The notes: generated from the letters alone by a model not told the origin. A stretch of 64,000 nucleotides of DNA from Bacillus aerolatus (GCF_009183655.1 NZ_WEIO01000004.1:186001-250000), one strand, 5' to 3'. Shown: positions 18,470 to 27,533, counted from the stretch's first letter. Numbers and translations: made by a program.

Positions 18470-19429
18470 TTAATTATCAAACAAACTTGCAAACTCTCCA
18501 TAGCCTTCTTCTTCGAGCTTGTTTTTGGGCACAAATCGAAGAGCTGCTGAGTTAATGCAATATCGCGCACGATCCGGTCCAGGCCCGTCATCAAATACGT
18601 GGCCCAGGTGAGAGTCGGACGTTTTAGCACGAACCTCGATTCGCCGCATTCCGTGCGAGGTATCGAACTTTTCTTCCATTTCCATGCGGTGCAGCGGTTT
18701 CGTAAAGCTCGGCCAGCCGCAGCCTGCATCATATTTATCTGTCGAACTAAACAGCGGCTCCCCTGAAATGATGTCGACATAAATTCCCTCTTCGGTATGG
18801 TTCCAATATTCATTTTGAAACGGCGGCTCCGTTGCATTATTCCTTGTTACTTCGTATTGAATCGGCGTTAGCTCCTCCCGCAATTGCTCATCGCTTTTAC
18901 GTTTTTTCCAATTCTCACGGATGAAGCGCGCCCGTCCGGAACTTTCTTGATAAAGATTATAGTGAAAGGAATTCTTTTTATAATAATGCTGATGCTTTTC
19001 CTCTGCCCGATAAAAGGGACCTGCCGGCAAGATTTCTGTTACAATCGGCTTTTGGAAGCGGCCGCTTTCAGCAAGCTCTGCTTTCGAAGCCTTAGCCATT
19101 TTCCTTTGTTCTTCATTATGAAAAAAAATTGCCGTCCTGTAGGACAGCCCCCGGTCATTGAACTGTCCGCCCGCATCCGTCGGATCAATTTGCTGCCAAA
19201 ACAGCTCCAATAATTTTTTATATGGAAAAACAGCAGGATCAAAAGCAATCTGGACCGCTTCATAATGTCCGGTTGTATTAGAGCATACTTCCTCGTAAGT
19301 CGGGTTTTCTACATGGCCGCCTGTATAGCCCGAGATCACTTCTTTAATCCCCGGCTGTTCGTCAAACGGAGATACCATACACCAAAAACAGCCTCCCGCA
19401 AACGTTGCCAGTTCAAATTGTTCAGACAT
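18470..19429 (-). CDS. msrAB: Fused methionine sulfoxide reductase MsrA-MsrB
   Basis: A 319-residue fusion. Residues about 5-160 are MsrA, with the catalytic cysteine C14 in FAGGCFWC, reducing the S epimer of methionine sulfoxide. Residues about 175-310 are MsrB, with CGWPSFTKP, and [11 protein letters not shown] holding the catalytic cysteine for the R epimer. It repairs oxidised proteins in the cytoplasm. AAAGGAG precedes the ATG at a good distance. Single-gene unit with its own terminator. Confidence 0.96.
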   Translation of the reverse strand: MSEQFELATFAGGCFWCMVSPFDEQPGIKEVISGYTGGHVENPTYEEVCSNTTGHYEAVQIAFDPAVFPYKKLLELFWQQIDPTDAGGQFNDRGLSYRTAIFFHNEEQRKMAKASKAELAESGRFQKPIVTEILPAGPFYRAEEKHQHYYKKNSFHYNLYQESSGRARFIRENWKKRKSDEQLREELTPIQYEVTRNNATEPPFQNEYWNHTEEGIYVDIISGEPLFSSTDKYDAGCGWPSFTKPLHRMEMEEKFDTSHGMRRIEVRAKTSDSHLGHVFDDGPGPDRARYCINSAALRFVPKNKLEEEGYGEFASLFDN

Positions 19430-19636
19430 GAAGAATCAACTCCTTTGATTGTTCTTTGCAACGGGAGTATCTTCCTCCCCATCTTCTCCTCCATTTAACA
19501 GCTAATGAAATGATTAGTAAAGCATTTGAATTACCCTGCCCTTTAGCAGACGTTAAGTTATTGTATAAAAATTGAATAGATTGAACAAGATGATAAAGCG
19601 ACAAAAAAGACAATATTGGAAAGAGAGGAAACGAAA

Positions 19637-19999
19637 ATGCCTAAAAAGTGGTTACGTATATTACCTGTGTTTTTGTTATCTGCCGTTGTGTTAATGGGCT
19701 GTAATAATGATGATCCGGCAGAAGAGGAAAATGATACGCAGCAAACACCTGAAAATGATAATATGAATGAGACGAATGAAAACAATGATATAGTTCCTGA
19801 CGGCGAAAACAATACAGACGGGGGTAATGATATAATCCCTGATGGTGAAAATGGTACGAACGGGGACAATGAGATGGTTCCTGATGGTGAAAATAATATG
19901 AATGAGAATAATGATATGACTCCTGGTAACGGTGAAAATAATGAAGATATAATTGAAGATAATCAAGATATGCAGGACCCTAATAATAAGGATGAATAA
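19637..19999 (+). CDS. Acidic repeat lipoprotein, function unknown
   Basis: A 120-residue secreted lipoprotein. The N-terminus is a signal peptide with lipobox VLMGC, so it should be anchored to the outer face of the membrane. The mature part is very acidic and Asn-rich, with repeated PDGEN blocks (VPDGENN, IPDGENG, VPDGENN) each about 15-17 residues apart. The ATG at 19637 is chosen for the GAGG site upstream; an ATG at 19616 lacks one. A decayed paralogue of its 3' end, with the same terminator, is at 27320-27509. No function is recognised. Confidence 0.75.
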   Translation: MPKKWLRILPVFLLSAVVLMGCNNDDPAEEENDTQQTPENDNMNETNENNDIVPDGENNTDGGNDIIPDGENGTNGDNEMVPDGENNMNENNDMTPGNGENNEDIIEDNQDMQDPNNKDE

Positions 20000-20075
20000 A
20001 TACCTTCGTAAATAACAGGTCTATAGTATAAACCGTCTTCAAACCCTGCCGGATAAAAATAAAATCAGACGTAAC

Positions 20076-20110
20076 AAAAAGCACTGATGATAGCTAAATC
20101 AGTGCTTTTT
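20076..20110 (+). terminator. Terminator of the acidic lipoprotein gene
   Basis: AAAAAGCACTGAT (20076-20088) pairs perfectly with ATCAGTGCTTTTT (20098-20110), loop of 9. A near-identical hairpin is at 27478-27509. Confidence 0.9.
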
Positions 20111-20168
20111 GTTGACTACATTTATCTTGCTAATAATAAGAACCTCTTCAAATTAGCATCGCAGCATG

Positions 20169-20363
20169 TTACCCATTCCATAATCTTTCAAGATCTAATG
20201 GTACGTATATTTCACTTCCATGAATCCGTCTATGTATTAATGGATTTGAAAATTGTTCTGCCTTATGTCTTTCTTCCTTACGACGCACGATTGAATTTAT
20301 TCCAACCAATTTTTCACCTAAATAAAAGTAATCATTCTCTTTCTCCTTGAACGCAGTCTCTAT
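20169..20363 (-). pseudogene. Coding-like frame without a start, unknown
   Basis: The minus strand is open for 65 codons with coding-like composition (ENDYFYLGEKLVGINSIVRR, HRRIHGSEIYVPLDLERLW) but has no usable start codon. It may be the 3' end of a decayed gene. I do not recognise it. Confidence 0.3.
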
Positions 20364-20379
20364 TCACTTCTTAAAAAAT

Positions 20380-20414
20380 AATAGCCAATATCTCTTCAGT
20401 GAGCATTGGCTATT
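20380..20414 (-). terminator. Terminator after the coat-protein remnant
   Basis: AATAGCCAAT pairs with ATTGGCTATT; on the minus strand it is followed by ATTTTTT. It directly follows the stop of the remnant at 20416. Confidence 0.7.
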
Positions 20415-20415
20415 T

Positions 20416-20586
20416 CTATTGTTCAGGAATAGGCTGATACATGGCACTGATGGCTTGAATGGCTTCATCAGATGCTGGCATTAATGGATAATAACCGTTT
20501 TTAGCCATGTATTGCCATACGTCATAAGCGTGCCGGTTACTATTCATAAAAGCATTCTCTAAAATAGGCCTCCTCAAATTTAAATA
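20416..20586 (-). pseudogene. CotF-like spore coat protein, C-terminal remnant
   Basis: The open frame ends ...HAYDVWQYMAKNGYYPLMPA, followed by SDEAIQAISAMYQPIPEQ and a stop. The GYYPL tail after a helical stretch is characteristic of CotF-family spore coat proteins. The N-terminal part of the gene is missing, with a stop just above 20586, so it is a truncated relic, although an internal ATG could still give a short peptide. It indicates a spore-forming host. Confidence 0.55.
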
Positions 20587-20744
20587 TCACTAAACCATAC
20601 TACTTTTTGCAAATAAAGAAATTCTATCCGTCAAAAATGAATTTCACTAAAGGATAGCTGTTTTGCGATTTCGAGAAGGGTAAAATAGGTAGCAACGAAT
20701 AACATGATTTTTAAGACATTATCGTTACTTAGCAACCGTTTGCG

Positions 20745-21165
20745 ATGGAAATCGACCTAGTGAATACAGCAAGCTTCTTTTTCGTGGTATACGCAGCAGC
20801 AGTATTAGTATCATGCCCATTCACAGGCCGCTTAATGGACATGAAAGGTGCGAACTTTATTATTAGCCGGTATCCTTATTGGTCTATGCTTCCGCAATAT
20901 GCAGTCAAGCACCCAGGCGGTCGCAGTTAAATTGACTCCTCCTCATCGCATGGGACTGGCGACGTCGACCTTCTTTATCTTTCTTGATGCAGAACTTGGA
21001 TTCCGCCCTTATCTACTTGGGTTCATCATTCCATTAACCGGCTATAGTACTCTGTATGTCATTATAGGCGTGATGATTCTGGCAACTTCTGCCCTTTACT
21101 ACTTCCTGCACGGCAAGAAAGAAAGAGCAGCAAGAGTGAGTATCAATGCTTCGGCTTCAGTTTGA
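20745..21165 (+). pseudogene. MFS multidrug transporter, truncated and frameshifted
   Basis: Only parts of the C-terminal half of a major-facilitator exporter remain. One frame gives ASFFFVVYAAAVLVSCPFTG plus RLMDMKGANFII; the sequence then jumps, in another frame, to LAGILIGLCFRNMQSSTQAV, HRMGLATSTFFIFLD and LHGKKERAA. The shift near 20860-20870 coincides with loss of an internal helix segment, and the first half of the gene is absent. A strong terminator follows at 21182-21211. Confidence 0.75.
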
Positions 21166-21181
21166 TAAATAACTAGAAAAG

Positions 21182-21211
21182 GGACATCTCGTCATGGAGA
21201 TGTCCTTTTTT
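21182..21211 (+). terminator. Terminator of the MFS remnant
   Basis: GGACATCTC pairs with GAGATGTCC, followed by TTTTTT. Confidence 0.9.
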
Positions 21212-21441
21212 CGTTTCTCACTTCCAAAGTAGTTACCCCGGAGCAAAGATTCAGTTAGATCACAACAATACATAATATGACTTTCCCCAAACCTTTTTGT
21301 TCAGCCTCTTTCGGAATAACTCTGTTTGGATTCACAAATCAACAGAGTTAATTAGCAGAGCCTATTATTAACTAAATTTATTGCTCTTTTTCTCTATTAT
21401 GATATTAGTCCAAGCCATCTTATTGACTTTACATAATATAT

Positions 21442-21467
21442 CAATATAAGGACATGTCCTTATATTG
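21442..21467. promoter_or_regulatory. Perfect 26-bp palindrome over a promoter
   Basis: The half-site CAATATAAGGACA is followed at once by its exact reverse complement. A TTGACT at 21423-21428 and TATAAG at 21445-21450 (16-bp spacer) suggest a sigma-A-type promoter whose -10 region lies inside the palindrome. This looks like an operator for the small gene starting at 21496. It could instead fold in RNA. Confidence 0.6.
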
Positions 21468-21495
21468 TAGTTAAAAAATGAAAGGGGGGGAATAT

Positions 21496-21627
21496 ATGAA
21501 CTTTAACCTTGCGACATTTCTTATTGTGGTTGTATTGTTAGTTGCTTTACTCTTAGCTTCATTACTTGGCACTCCTGAGCAAGAAGAGGCAATCAGAGAT
21601 GCGATCTGCGCTGTCCTCGGATGTTAA
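21496..21627 (+). CDS. Single-helix membrane small protein (43 aa), unknown
   Basis: ATG preceded by a strong AAAGGGGGGG site and a palindromic promoter region. The product starts MNFNLATFLIVVVLLVALLL, one clear membrane helix, then a short soluble tail with PEQEEAIRDA and a terminal cysteine (AVLGC). No family is recognised. The strong translation signal and the operator-like palindrome argue that it is a real, regulated gene. It could be a membrane-acting peptide or the regulatory subunit of a membrane complex; neither is shown. Confidence 0.65.
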   Translation: MNFNLATFLIVVVLLVALLLASLLGTPEQEEAIRDAICAVLGC

Positions 21628-21905
21628 TAACCCTTGAAAACGGAATATAACCAAAGAAGATTTATAACCTTAGATTGATCTAAATTAGAGAACTGGCAAA
21701 TCTCAGAATGGAATGCTGCTGCAACACTCCTGGGAGATCAACTAGAAATAGATTGATCTCCCAGGAATTTTAATATGGCCAGGCAAGTCGTGCTTGTGTA
21801 TTTAGATAATAACAAAAAACAGATGATACCTATTCGGTTCTTTCTTCATAGAATACATCATGTAAGAGATTGTTTGACTATTTTCTAAAAAAGGGAGACT
21901 ATCCT

Positions 21906-22424
21906 ATGACAGACAATAATAAGGAAATCGTTGAATCTAAAACAAGTCAAGAGAAAGATGACAACTCTGTTAAGAGGGAAACTGTTATGAAGCTCACGTC
22001 CGATTTATTGAATGATGAAACTTCTATTGATATGGGTTCTATATTGAAAATGGCCACAAACCTTTTTACCGATGATGCGCTTATGAGTTCTGTAAAAGAC
22101 CTTGCTAAATTAAATCAAAACAAACCTTTAGATGTATTAAAAGAGCCTCCAAAACAAAAAGAGGAAGATACAGCTTCATCCCCTCAGCGCATTGAAGATA
22201 TTACTCATGAACTGACCGAGTTAAAACAATTGTTACAAGACTTGAAAAAACAAAATGAATATTTAACAGAATTGATCCTTACTAAGGAGAAACGGCAAGC
22301 GGAAAAAGATCTTGAAAATGCCAATAAGGACAAATTTCTTAACCAGCAGATCATGACATTGTTTCAAGGTTTAAACAAAACCAAAACGTCTATGGCTGCT
22401 ATACAGCCCAAAAAAAGTAAATAA
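21906..22424 (+). CDS. Hypothetical coiled-coil protein
   Basis: A soluble, charged protein of 172 residues with no recognised family. Residues about 40-95 are helical (VMKLTSDLLND, ILKMATNLFTDDALMSSVKD) and residues about 105-155 form a predicted coiled coil (HELTELKQLLQDLKKQNEYL). The ending is Lys-rich. The ATG at 21906 is chosen for GGGAG upstream; an ATG at 21870 lacks a site. It is monocistronic with a strong terminator. The composition recalls small spore or cell-surface assembly proteins, but no role can be assigned. Confidence 0.65.
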   Translation: MTDNNKEIVESKTSQEKDDNSVKRETVMKLTSDLLNDETSIDMGSILKMATNLFTDDALMSSVKDLAKLNQNKPLDVLKEPPKQKEEDTASSPQRIEDITHELTELKQLLQDLKKQNEYLTELILTKEKRQAEKDLENANKDKFLNQQIMTLFQGLNKTKTSMAAIQPKKSK

Positions 22425-22441
22425 CACAAACATACTAAGCT

Positions 22442-22485
22442 TAGCAGCACAAATCACGGTCATGATTTGTGCTGCTATTTTTTAT
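22442..22485 (+). terminator. Strong terminator after the coiled-coil gene
   Basis: A 15-bp perfect stem (TAGCAGCACAAATCA with its complement at 22463-22477), loop of 6, then TTTTTT. Confidence 0.92.
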
Positions 22486-22634
22486 AGTAGAGGCGAAGAG
22501 TTGACCGCAACAGTCCCAGGTCCGATTCATGCGCAGGAACAGCCAGAATATGCACGCAGCTCGATGATAAAACAAAAGAGGCGATAATGAAGCAAATGAG
22601 TTATCTAATGATTTTTCGCTTTCCCCCCTAAAAA

Positions 22635-22676
22635 AAGTATCCTCCTCCGTGTCAATTGACACAGAGAAGGATACTT
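22635..22676 (-). terminator. Terminator of the dimethylformamidase operon
   Basis: A 42-bp near-palindrome (AAGTATCCT...AGGATACTT with inner GTGTCAATTGACAC), followed on the minus strand by TTTTTTT, just beyond the large-subunit stop. Confidence 0.85.
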
Positions 22677-22691
22677 CCTTTTATCCAATTA

Positions 22692-24989
22692 TTAGGATTT
22701 AGTTAATGCCTGTTCTTTTTCTCCCCAAGGCAGTGGCTGGTCTGACAAAAATCTTCTTAATACATTCTCAGTGAGCTGAGAGATATTATTATCATAATTG
22801 TTGTGAGATAAACTGCCGCAATAAGCAATGGAACTAGTAGAAAATACAGCTCCGCCATTAGGCGTAGGGTAATACACCATATCGGCTCTCACTCTCGGGT
22901 TTTCTGCACCTGACAGACCAGGAATGTTAAAGTATAGTTCTTCTGCAACTGGCATATACACACTTGTGTGATTCTCCGATGAAGCAATAATGACGGCATG
23001 TGACGGGGTGCCAAGCTCTGTATCATAAATATCTAATTCTAATCCAGCCGCTCCTCCGCCCACTAGACCGAAGTCTCCAATCTTTTCATCCTTATCAATA
23101 CCTTCAAAGATCCAATCTACCTTTGGATCAAAACTTTCTTCTGTTCGACGGTAGTAAGAAGACACTTCAAAGCCTTCCGCCACATATCCCGTACCGCATA
23201 TTTTTTGAGGAGCTCTGCCTCGGTGCTTCCAAATACTTCCTTGCTCTCCTGTAAAGCTTAAATGGATCTCACCTGGTTTTGATTTCCATCCTTGGTTTCC
23301 GTAATTTTTCCTTACTTCCATAATGTTTGGATTTTCCGGATGGAACGCAACGACCCAATAAAATCCATTCGAGCCCATATACATAAAACGGCCGCCGTCG
23401 CTTTGGAAATCCTCAATTGCATCTAACATCTGTCCAGAATAATATTCCGGATGAGATCCTGTAATGGCTACCCGGTATTGATTGAGCAGTTCAGCTCCTT
23501 CTAAATGAAGGTCCTGGTCCGTGATGACATCAAAATCAAACCCTTTTTCCGTCAGCCAATCAACTAAATGAAGATCCGCATTGAATTGCCATAAGGAAGG
23601 CGAAAGGTTATGGCGATATTTCGGTCTCATATTTAAAATCGGACGTAAGCTAGATGAGAAGCAGACCCCAGTCCCATCATTATGATGGTCATATGTCGAC
23701 AACCCATATTCAGCGTGTTCCCCGAGATACATATCTTCCTGCTGGACGACTGGCGCTCGTCCAAACATTAGCTGCGCAAGTGGAATATCTTGAAAGCGAT
23801 TATTTGCGTAAGCTAAATAACTAGCAGTAGGAATGATGAGAACCGTTTTCGCAGTCGGTTGTCCTTTCTTAGGTCTGACGAAAAATGTGATGTAATCCTC
23901 ATCATCTCCCGCACAGACATGAGCTGCGTACACGCCGCTTTTCAGATTGTCAGGCACTTTCCACTCAAAGTCTACATCCCACTTTGCATCTGTCAGATCA
24001 TCATCATGAAAATGAATCGCTCCGTATTGTTCCGGGGCATGGACGAAGTTTTGTTCCTCTGATGTCCAGTTATACCCTGTCATTGCACGCGTTGGATGGT
24101 TGACGGTTTCGCCGTGTATTTGATTTGGAGACTTATCGTATACTTTTTCTAGTTCCTTAAACCCTTTTTTGGTGATTCCTTCAGAGAAGTCCCACGCTGC
24201 TACTAATCCCTCACCAGAAGGATGATCGATCCACGCAGTCATTTCTTCTTTGCTTAATGCGATACTAGCCATTCGCGGCCGGTCAATTTTCCCATTATAT
24301 CGGTTGATGACTTTGTATTTACCTTCTGATTTTTTTTCAAAGATACTTGCAATTAAAAACGGTGCATTGTTATCTGCACAAGGTTGAACCTTGATATTTT
24401 TTTCATTGCTTATATTCTGGTTGTCCGCTCCATAAGGCAATGAAAATCTTCCATTTGTTTTACTGATCACGGCTTCTTGAAAAATGGTCATTTTTCCGCT
24501 GTCTGCATCAAATGAGCCGCCTACAAAATACCAGCAGCCTGAAACTAATGGTTGATTCGTACTTATTTTTTCAACGTTCCCCTTTTTATCTCCAATCCAT
24601 AAAGCTAGACAGCCTTTTTCATCAATAAATAATCCATACCCTGTCTGATCTGCAGGCGACCATTTTGTAAGAATCCCTTGTGTTCCTAATTCCGGGGTCG
24701 TAGGAAAAATCATTGCTTGTAAAGAGAAACTACTTATTTGTTCAAAAATACGATGGGCATCAAACTTGATGTATGACCCCATATGTATGTCTTGTTTTCT
24801 GCCGTTATATTCTTTATTTACTCTTGCAGCTATTTTTTCAATTTTTACACCTGGCCCCTTAGGATCTGAATCTCCGTGTATAAGCCGGACGATTTCCGCT
24901 TTATATTTCTTATGGTGACTGTTCACCATGAATTTAATATTTTCTCCAGGCTGGACACTCATTCGGTCAGTATAACCGGTAATCTTCAT
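22692..24989 (-). CDS. N,N-dimethylformamidase large (beta) subunit
   Basis: A 765-residue protein matching the large catalytic subunit of N,N-dimethylformamidase, which hydrolyses DMF to dimethylamine and formate. Residues about 70-280 form a LamG/concanavalin-like region; the C-terminal half carries the mononuclear iron site. From memory the Paracoccus enzyme uses Tyr440, His519 and Glu521. Here H513 and E515 (TGSHPEYYSG) keep the same two-residue spacing, and Y433 (STYDHH) lies at the right distance. The small-subunit gene is immediately upstream, and a terminator follows. Other amides may be the real substrate. Confidence 0.88.
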   Translation of the reverse strand: MKITGYTDRMSVQPGENIKFMVNSHHKKYKAEIVRLIHGDSDPKGPGVKIEKIAARVNKEYNGRKQDIHMGSYIKFDAHRIFEQISSFSLQAMIFPTTPELGTQGILTKWSPADQTGYGLFIDEKGCLALWIGDKKGNVEKISTNQPLVSGCWYFVGGSFDADSGKMTIFQEAVISKTNGRFSLPYGADNQNISNEKNIKVQPCADNNAPFLIASIFEKKSEGKYKVINRYNGKIDRPRMASIALSKEEMTAWIDHPSGEGLVAAWDFSEGITKKGFKELEKVYDKSPNQIHGETVNHPTRAMTGYNWTSEEQNFVHAPEQYGAIHFHDDDLTDAKWDVDFEWKVPDNLKSGVYAAHVCAGDDEDYITFFVRPKKGQPTAKTVLIIPTASYLAYANNRFQDIPLAQLMFGRAPVVQQEDMYLGEHAEYGLSTYDHHNDGTGVCFSSSLRPILNMRPKYRHNLSPSLWQFNADLHLVDWLTEKGFDFDVITDQDLHLEGAELLNQYRVAITGSHPEYYSGQMLDAIEDFQSDGGRFMYMGSNGFYWVVAFHPENPNIMEVRKNYGNQGWKSKPGEIHLSFTGEQGSIWKHRGRAPQKICGTGYVAEGFEVSSYYRRTEESFDPKVDWIFEGIDKDEKIGDFGLVGGGAAGLELDIYDTELGTPSHAVIIASSENHTSVYMPVAEELYFNIPGLSGAENPRVRADMVYYPTPNGGAVFSTSSIAYCGSLSHNNYDNNISQLTENVLRRFLSDQPLPWGEKEQALTKS

Positions 24990-25039
24990 AAACGATCGTC
25001 TCCCTCATTAGGTATTTAGGTATCTAATAATCTAGTTAT

Positions 25040-25396
25040 CTAGTTATCTAATAAACCATGCTTTTTTAATCTTTTAAGGAACAATCCATGCTCTGCCGCC
25101 TCACGCGAATCAAAACATTCATCCTCAAATACTTTATAAGGAACGCCTCGTTTACCTGGATGTTCTCCGAGACACCATTTTTTATGTGGCTCTGTGCAAA
25201 CAATTAAATCCTTTCCTGCGATTTCTTCGTGATTTCTTCGAAAGTAGTTAAGCACGAGAGTCAATTCGTGGCTATGTCGCCCAACTGGGGTTTTCCTATG
25301 CTCCTCAATTAACTCCTTCGTAATAAGGGGCTTTATGTTGTTCTCAAGAATTAGCTTATCTTTCTCTAAATAAACCTTCTTTGCTTGATCAATCAT
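25040..25396 (-). CDS. N,N-dimethylformamidase small (alpha) subunit
   Basis: A 118-residue protein matching the small DMFase subunit: an N-terminal helix, then TPVGRHSHELTLVLNYFRRN, LIVCTEPHKKWCLGEHPGKR and a C-terminal FLKRLKKHGLL. In the known enzyme it wraps around the large subunit in an alpha2beta2 unit. It is 50 bases upstream of the large subunit on the same strand, giving a two-gene operon. AGGAGG-type site before the ATG. Between the two genes is a short ATCTAGTT direct repeat. Confidence 0.85.
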   Translation of the reverse strand: MIDQAKKVYLEKDKLILENNIKPLITKELIEEHRKTPVGRHSHELTLVLNYFRRNHEEIAGKDLIVCTEPHKKWCLGEHPGKRGVPYKVFEDECFDSREAAEHGLFLKRLKKHGLLDN

Positions 25397-25821
25397 AGTA
25401 AAACCTCCTTTTTTTAAAAAACATTCCAGTAATTCAGAGCATTACAATCATCAGAACACTATCACAAAGTATCATCAGTAGTGATGCATTAAGCAAATTC
25501 ATCCCCAATCCAGTACCTTTGATCTCTTCTTATTCATTCCACCTCCTTCTTATCACTTTTCTCATTATAAGAAAGAACCATTGTCGAGGTTGTTGAATCT
25601 TAGGATAAATAACCACTAGTTTTGTCGTTTTAACATGAAATCATTTCACGGTTGCCAAAATCGAATCTTTCGACCTTTGGTAACCGCCTTTTAGCATTTA
25701 ATTAAATTTTTAAAAAACTTTTAAAACAATTGTATAACAGGGGTTGTTTTTTCTTAACTGTTATAATACAATGAATTTAACAGCAACACATAAATAAATA
25801 AAAAACGAGGAGGTCATCACT
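25397..25821. other. Upstream region of the DMFase operon
   Basis: A divergent region between the DMFase operon and the YhfH gene. On the minus strand near 25550 there is a strong AAGGAGGTGG followed by a 12-codon frame (MNKKRSKVLDWG), whose stop overlaps the ATG of a second frame of about 22 codons rich in Leu, Met and Val. These may be leader peptides or relics; no regulator gene is present. Confidence 0.3.
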
Positions 25822-25950
25822 ATGATGCCATTAGAATTTTACCGAAACATTCCAGGAAAAGAATGCTGCCAATGCGGAGGACAAATCATCGAACAACACG
25901 AGTCTTATCACACTGAATGTGAATACTGCCTAAGCAAAGTGGAGGAATAA
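25822..25950 (+). CDS. YhfH-family small zinc-finger-like protein (42 aa)
   Basis: ATG with GAGGAGGT seven bases upstream. The product has two Cys pairs (CCQCGGQI and CEYCL) and the EFYRNIPGK and QHESY elements of the YhfH family found across Bacillus, probably a small zinc-binding protein. The function is unknown. A terminator follows at 25983-26020. Confidence 0.8.
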   Translation: MMPLEFYRNIPGKECCQCGGQIIEQHESYHTECEYCLSKVEE

Positions 25951-25982
25951 ACGATTGATTTTTACAACTGTATCTTTTTCAT

Positions 25983-26020
25983 AAATCCGCCTGTTCATTT
26001 GAGACAGAGCGGATTTTTTT
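25983..26020 (+). terminator. Terminator of the YhfH gene
   Basis: AAATCCGC pairs with GCGGATTT, followed by a run of T. Confidence 0.85.
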
Positions 26021-26191
26021 TATGGTTCCGTTACATTTTATTATTGATTTTTAGCCAAAGAAAAAGACCGACATGTTCACTCAGTCGGCCTCTCCCTATG
26101 ACTAAAGTGCTGAAAGACGAAAAGAGTGCATAGACTGACAGGGAGAAAAAAACCATATCTTTGAATAAAAGATGTGTAAAGGGGAAATAAA

Positions 26192-26968
26192 ATGAAAATT
26201 TTACGTATCGGGCATGCGATGTATGTGTTGACGAGCCAACAGGGAAAAAGGTATTTGGTGGATCCGTTTTTTGATATGAATCCAGGATGCCCCCCAAAAT
26301 ATCAGACAAAGGAGTATTTACAAACCATTGACGGAGTGTTTTTGACTCATGGACATTTTGATCATGTAAGCGGGCTCAAAAAGCTGAGGGATTCGAATCC
26401 GGACTGCCTGATTATCGCTCAATATGAGCTGGCAATGATTCTTATGCAACAAGGATTTCAACATGTCTATCCGCTCAATCTTGGCGGCTCCTTTGCGTAC
26501 GAAGATATGACGGCGACGATGGTACAGGCACGCCATTCATCCAGCTACGGTGAAACAGAAGGCACGCCCATCTATGCAGGGGAGTCCGCGGGGTATATCT
26601 TTGATTTCCATGATGATGAGACTGTCTATCATTCGGGTGATACTAATGTGATGTTGGATATGAAATTGTTTCAAGATATCTACCGCCCATCGATTGCCAT
26701 TCTTTCTTCATCAGGTCAATTTACAATGGGACCGAAAGAAGCAGCGTATGCGGTGAAGCATCTGCTTGATGTGGATTATGTCATTCCAAGCCATACCTTT
26801 CCAACAAGGGAGACAGCATCAAATCCTGAAACGTTAGATGCACTGCTGGTGTCTTTCCCAGTTGTGGGAGAGATGATAGGAAAAGATGAAGAATTAAAGA
26901 AAGAACTGGAAGGACAAAGTAAAACGAAAGTGATTATTCTCGGCTATGGAGACGAAGCAGCATTTTAA
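26192..26968 (+). CDS. MBL-fold metallo-hydrolase, UlaG-like
   Basis: A 258-residue metallo-beta-lactamase-fold hydrolase. The metal motif is THGHFDHVSG, with further ligands in RHSSSYGE, HSGDTN and PSHTFP. The layout matches the short UlaG-like metal-dependent hydrolases. It should bind two divalent metals and hydrolyse a small substrate in the cytoplasm; the substrate is unknown. AAAGGGG precedes the ATG. Upstream, 26063-26094 can form a minus-strand hairpin GGCCGAC/GTCGGTC followed by TTTTT, of unclear role. Confidence 0.88.
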   Translation: MKILRIGHAMYVLTSQQGKRYLVDPFFDMNPGCPPKYQTKEYLQTIDGVFLTHGHFDHVSGLKKLRDSNPDCLIIAQYELAMILMQQGFQHVYPLNLGGSFAYEDMTATMVQARHSSSYGETEGTPIYAGESAGYIFDFHDDETVYHSGDTNVMLDMKLFQDIYRPSIAILSSSGQFTMGPKEAAYAVKHLLDVDYVIPSHTFPTRETASNPETLDALLVSFPVVGEMIGKDEELKKELEGQSKTKVIILGYGDEAAF

Positions 26969-26986
26969 TCGAGCAAGGACGATGAC

Positions 26987-27040
26987 TAACCCCCGCCTCC
27001 TCACACCACCGTACATACTGATAGGTGTGGGGGTTACTTT
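26987..27040 (+). terminator. Bulged hairpin after the MBL gene
   Basis: TAACCCCC plus CACACC pair with GGTGTG plus GGGGGTTA, with an unpaired bulge, followed by CTTTT. Likely terminator of the MBL gene. Confidence 0.65.
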
Positions 27041-27319
27041 TAAAACAAAGGAGATATAAGTTATTGGCACGTTCACGAAAGCAGATGCGTGAATTTTGCG
27101 CACCGCCCACCTTAAAAACCGAACAATCTCACTTGACGATAGAATCCACCATAAAAGCTTTATAGTAGCAATTAAGCAGCCTTGTTAATAAAAATTGAAA
27201 CAACAAGGTCGCTTACACTATCTCCCTGCTCATTATTTTTTGCCTTTAGTTTACTCTATTGATTAATCTACTATTTTACCATTTCACCTTCCAGCTTATC
27301 CGGAATATTATGAAATGGC

Positions 27320-27409
27320 GTGGACGAGAATGATGATATCGTTCCAGGCAGCGAAGGCTTACTGGAAGATAGCCAAGAGAGGCAAAATCCTGGTAATACG
27401 GACGAATAA
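27320..27409 (+). pseudogene. Decayed 3' end of a second acidic lipoprotein gene
   Basis: The frame reads VDENDDIVPGSEGLLEDSQE and then RQNPGNTDE with a stop. This parallels the C-terminus of the lipoprotein at 19637-19999 (NENNDMTPGN, EDNQDMQDPNNKDE). The similarity continues for about 100 bases past the stop, into a nearly identical terminator. The N-terminal part is missing. It is a duplicated and truncated copy about 7.4 kb away. Confidence 0.7.
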
Positions 27410-27477
27410 ATATTTTTGTAAATAACTGATCTACACTCTAAACTGTCTCTAAACCCAGCCGGATAAAAAATAAAACA

Positions 27478-27509
27478 AAAACACTGATGATAGCCAGATC
27501 AGTGTTTTT
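27478..27509 (+). terminator. Duplicate copy of the lipoprotein terminator
   Basis: AAAACACTGAT pairs with ATCAGTGTTTT, loop of 9, then T. It is the counterpart of 20076-20110 and is now convergent with the PQQ-propeller gene, for which it can serve on the minus strand too. Confidence 0.8.
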
Positions 27510-27533
27510 GTTCATTTTCTCTTCCTAAACCCT

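Noticed and set aside
20087-20350. 87-aa plus-strand protein
   Set aside because: Its start lies inside the lipoprotein terminator and the opposite strand looks more coding-like.
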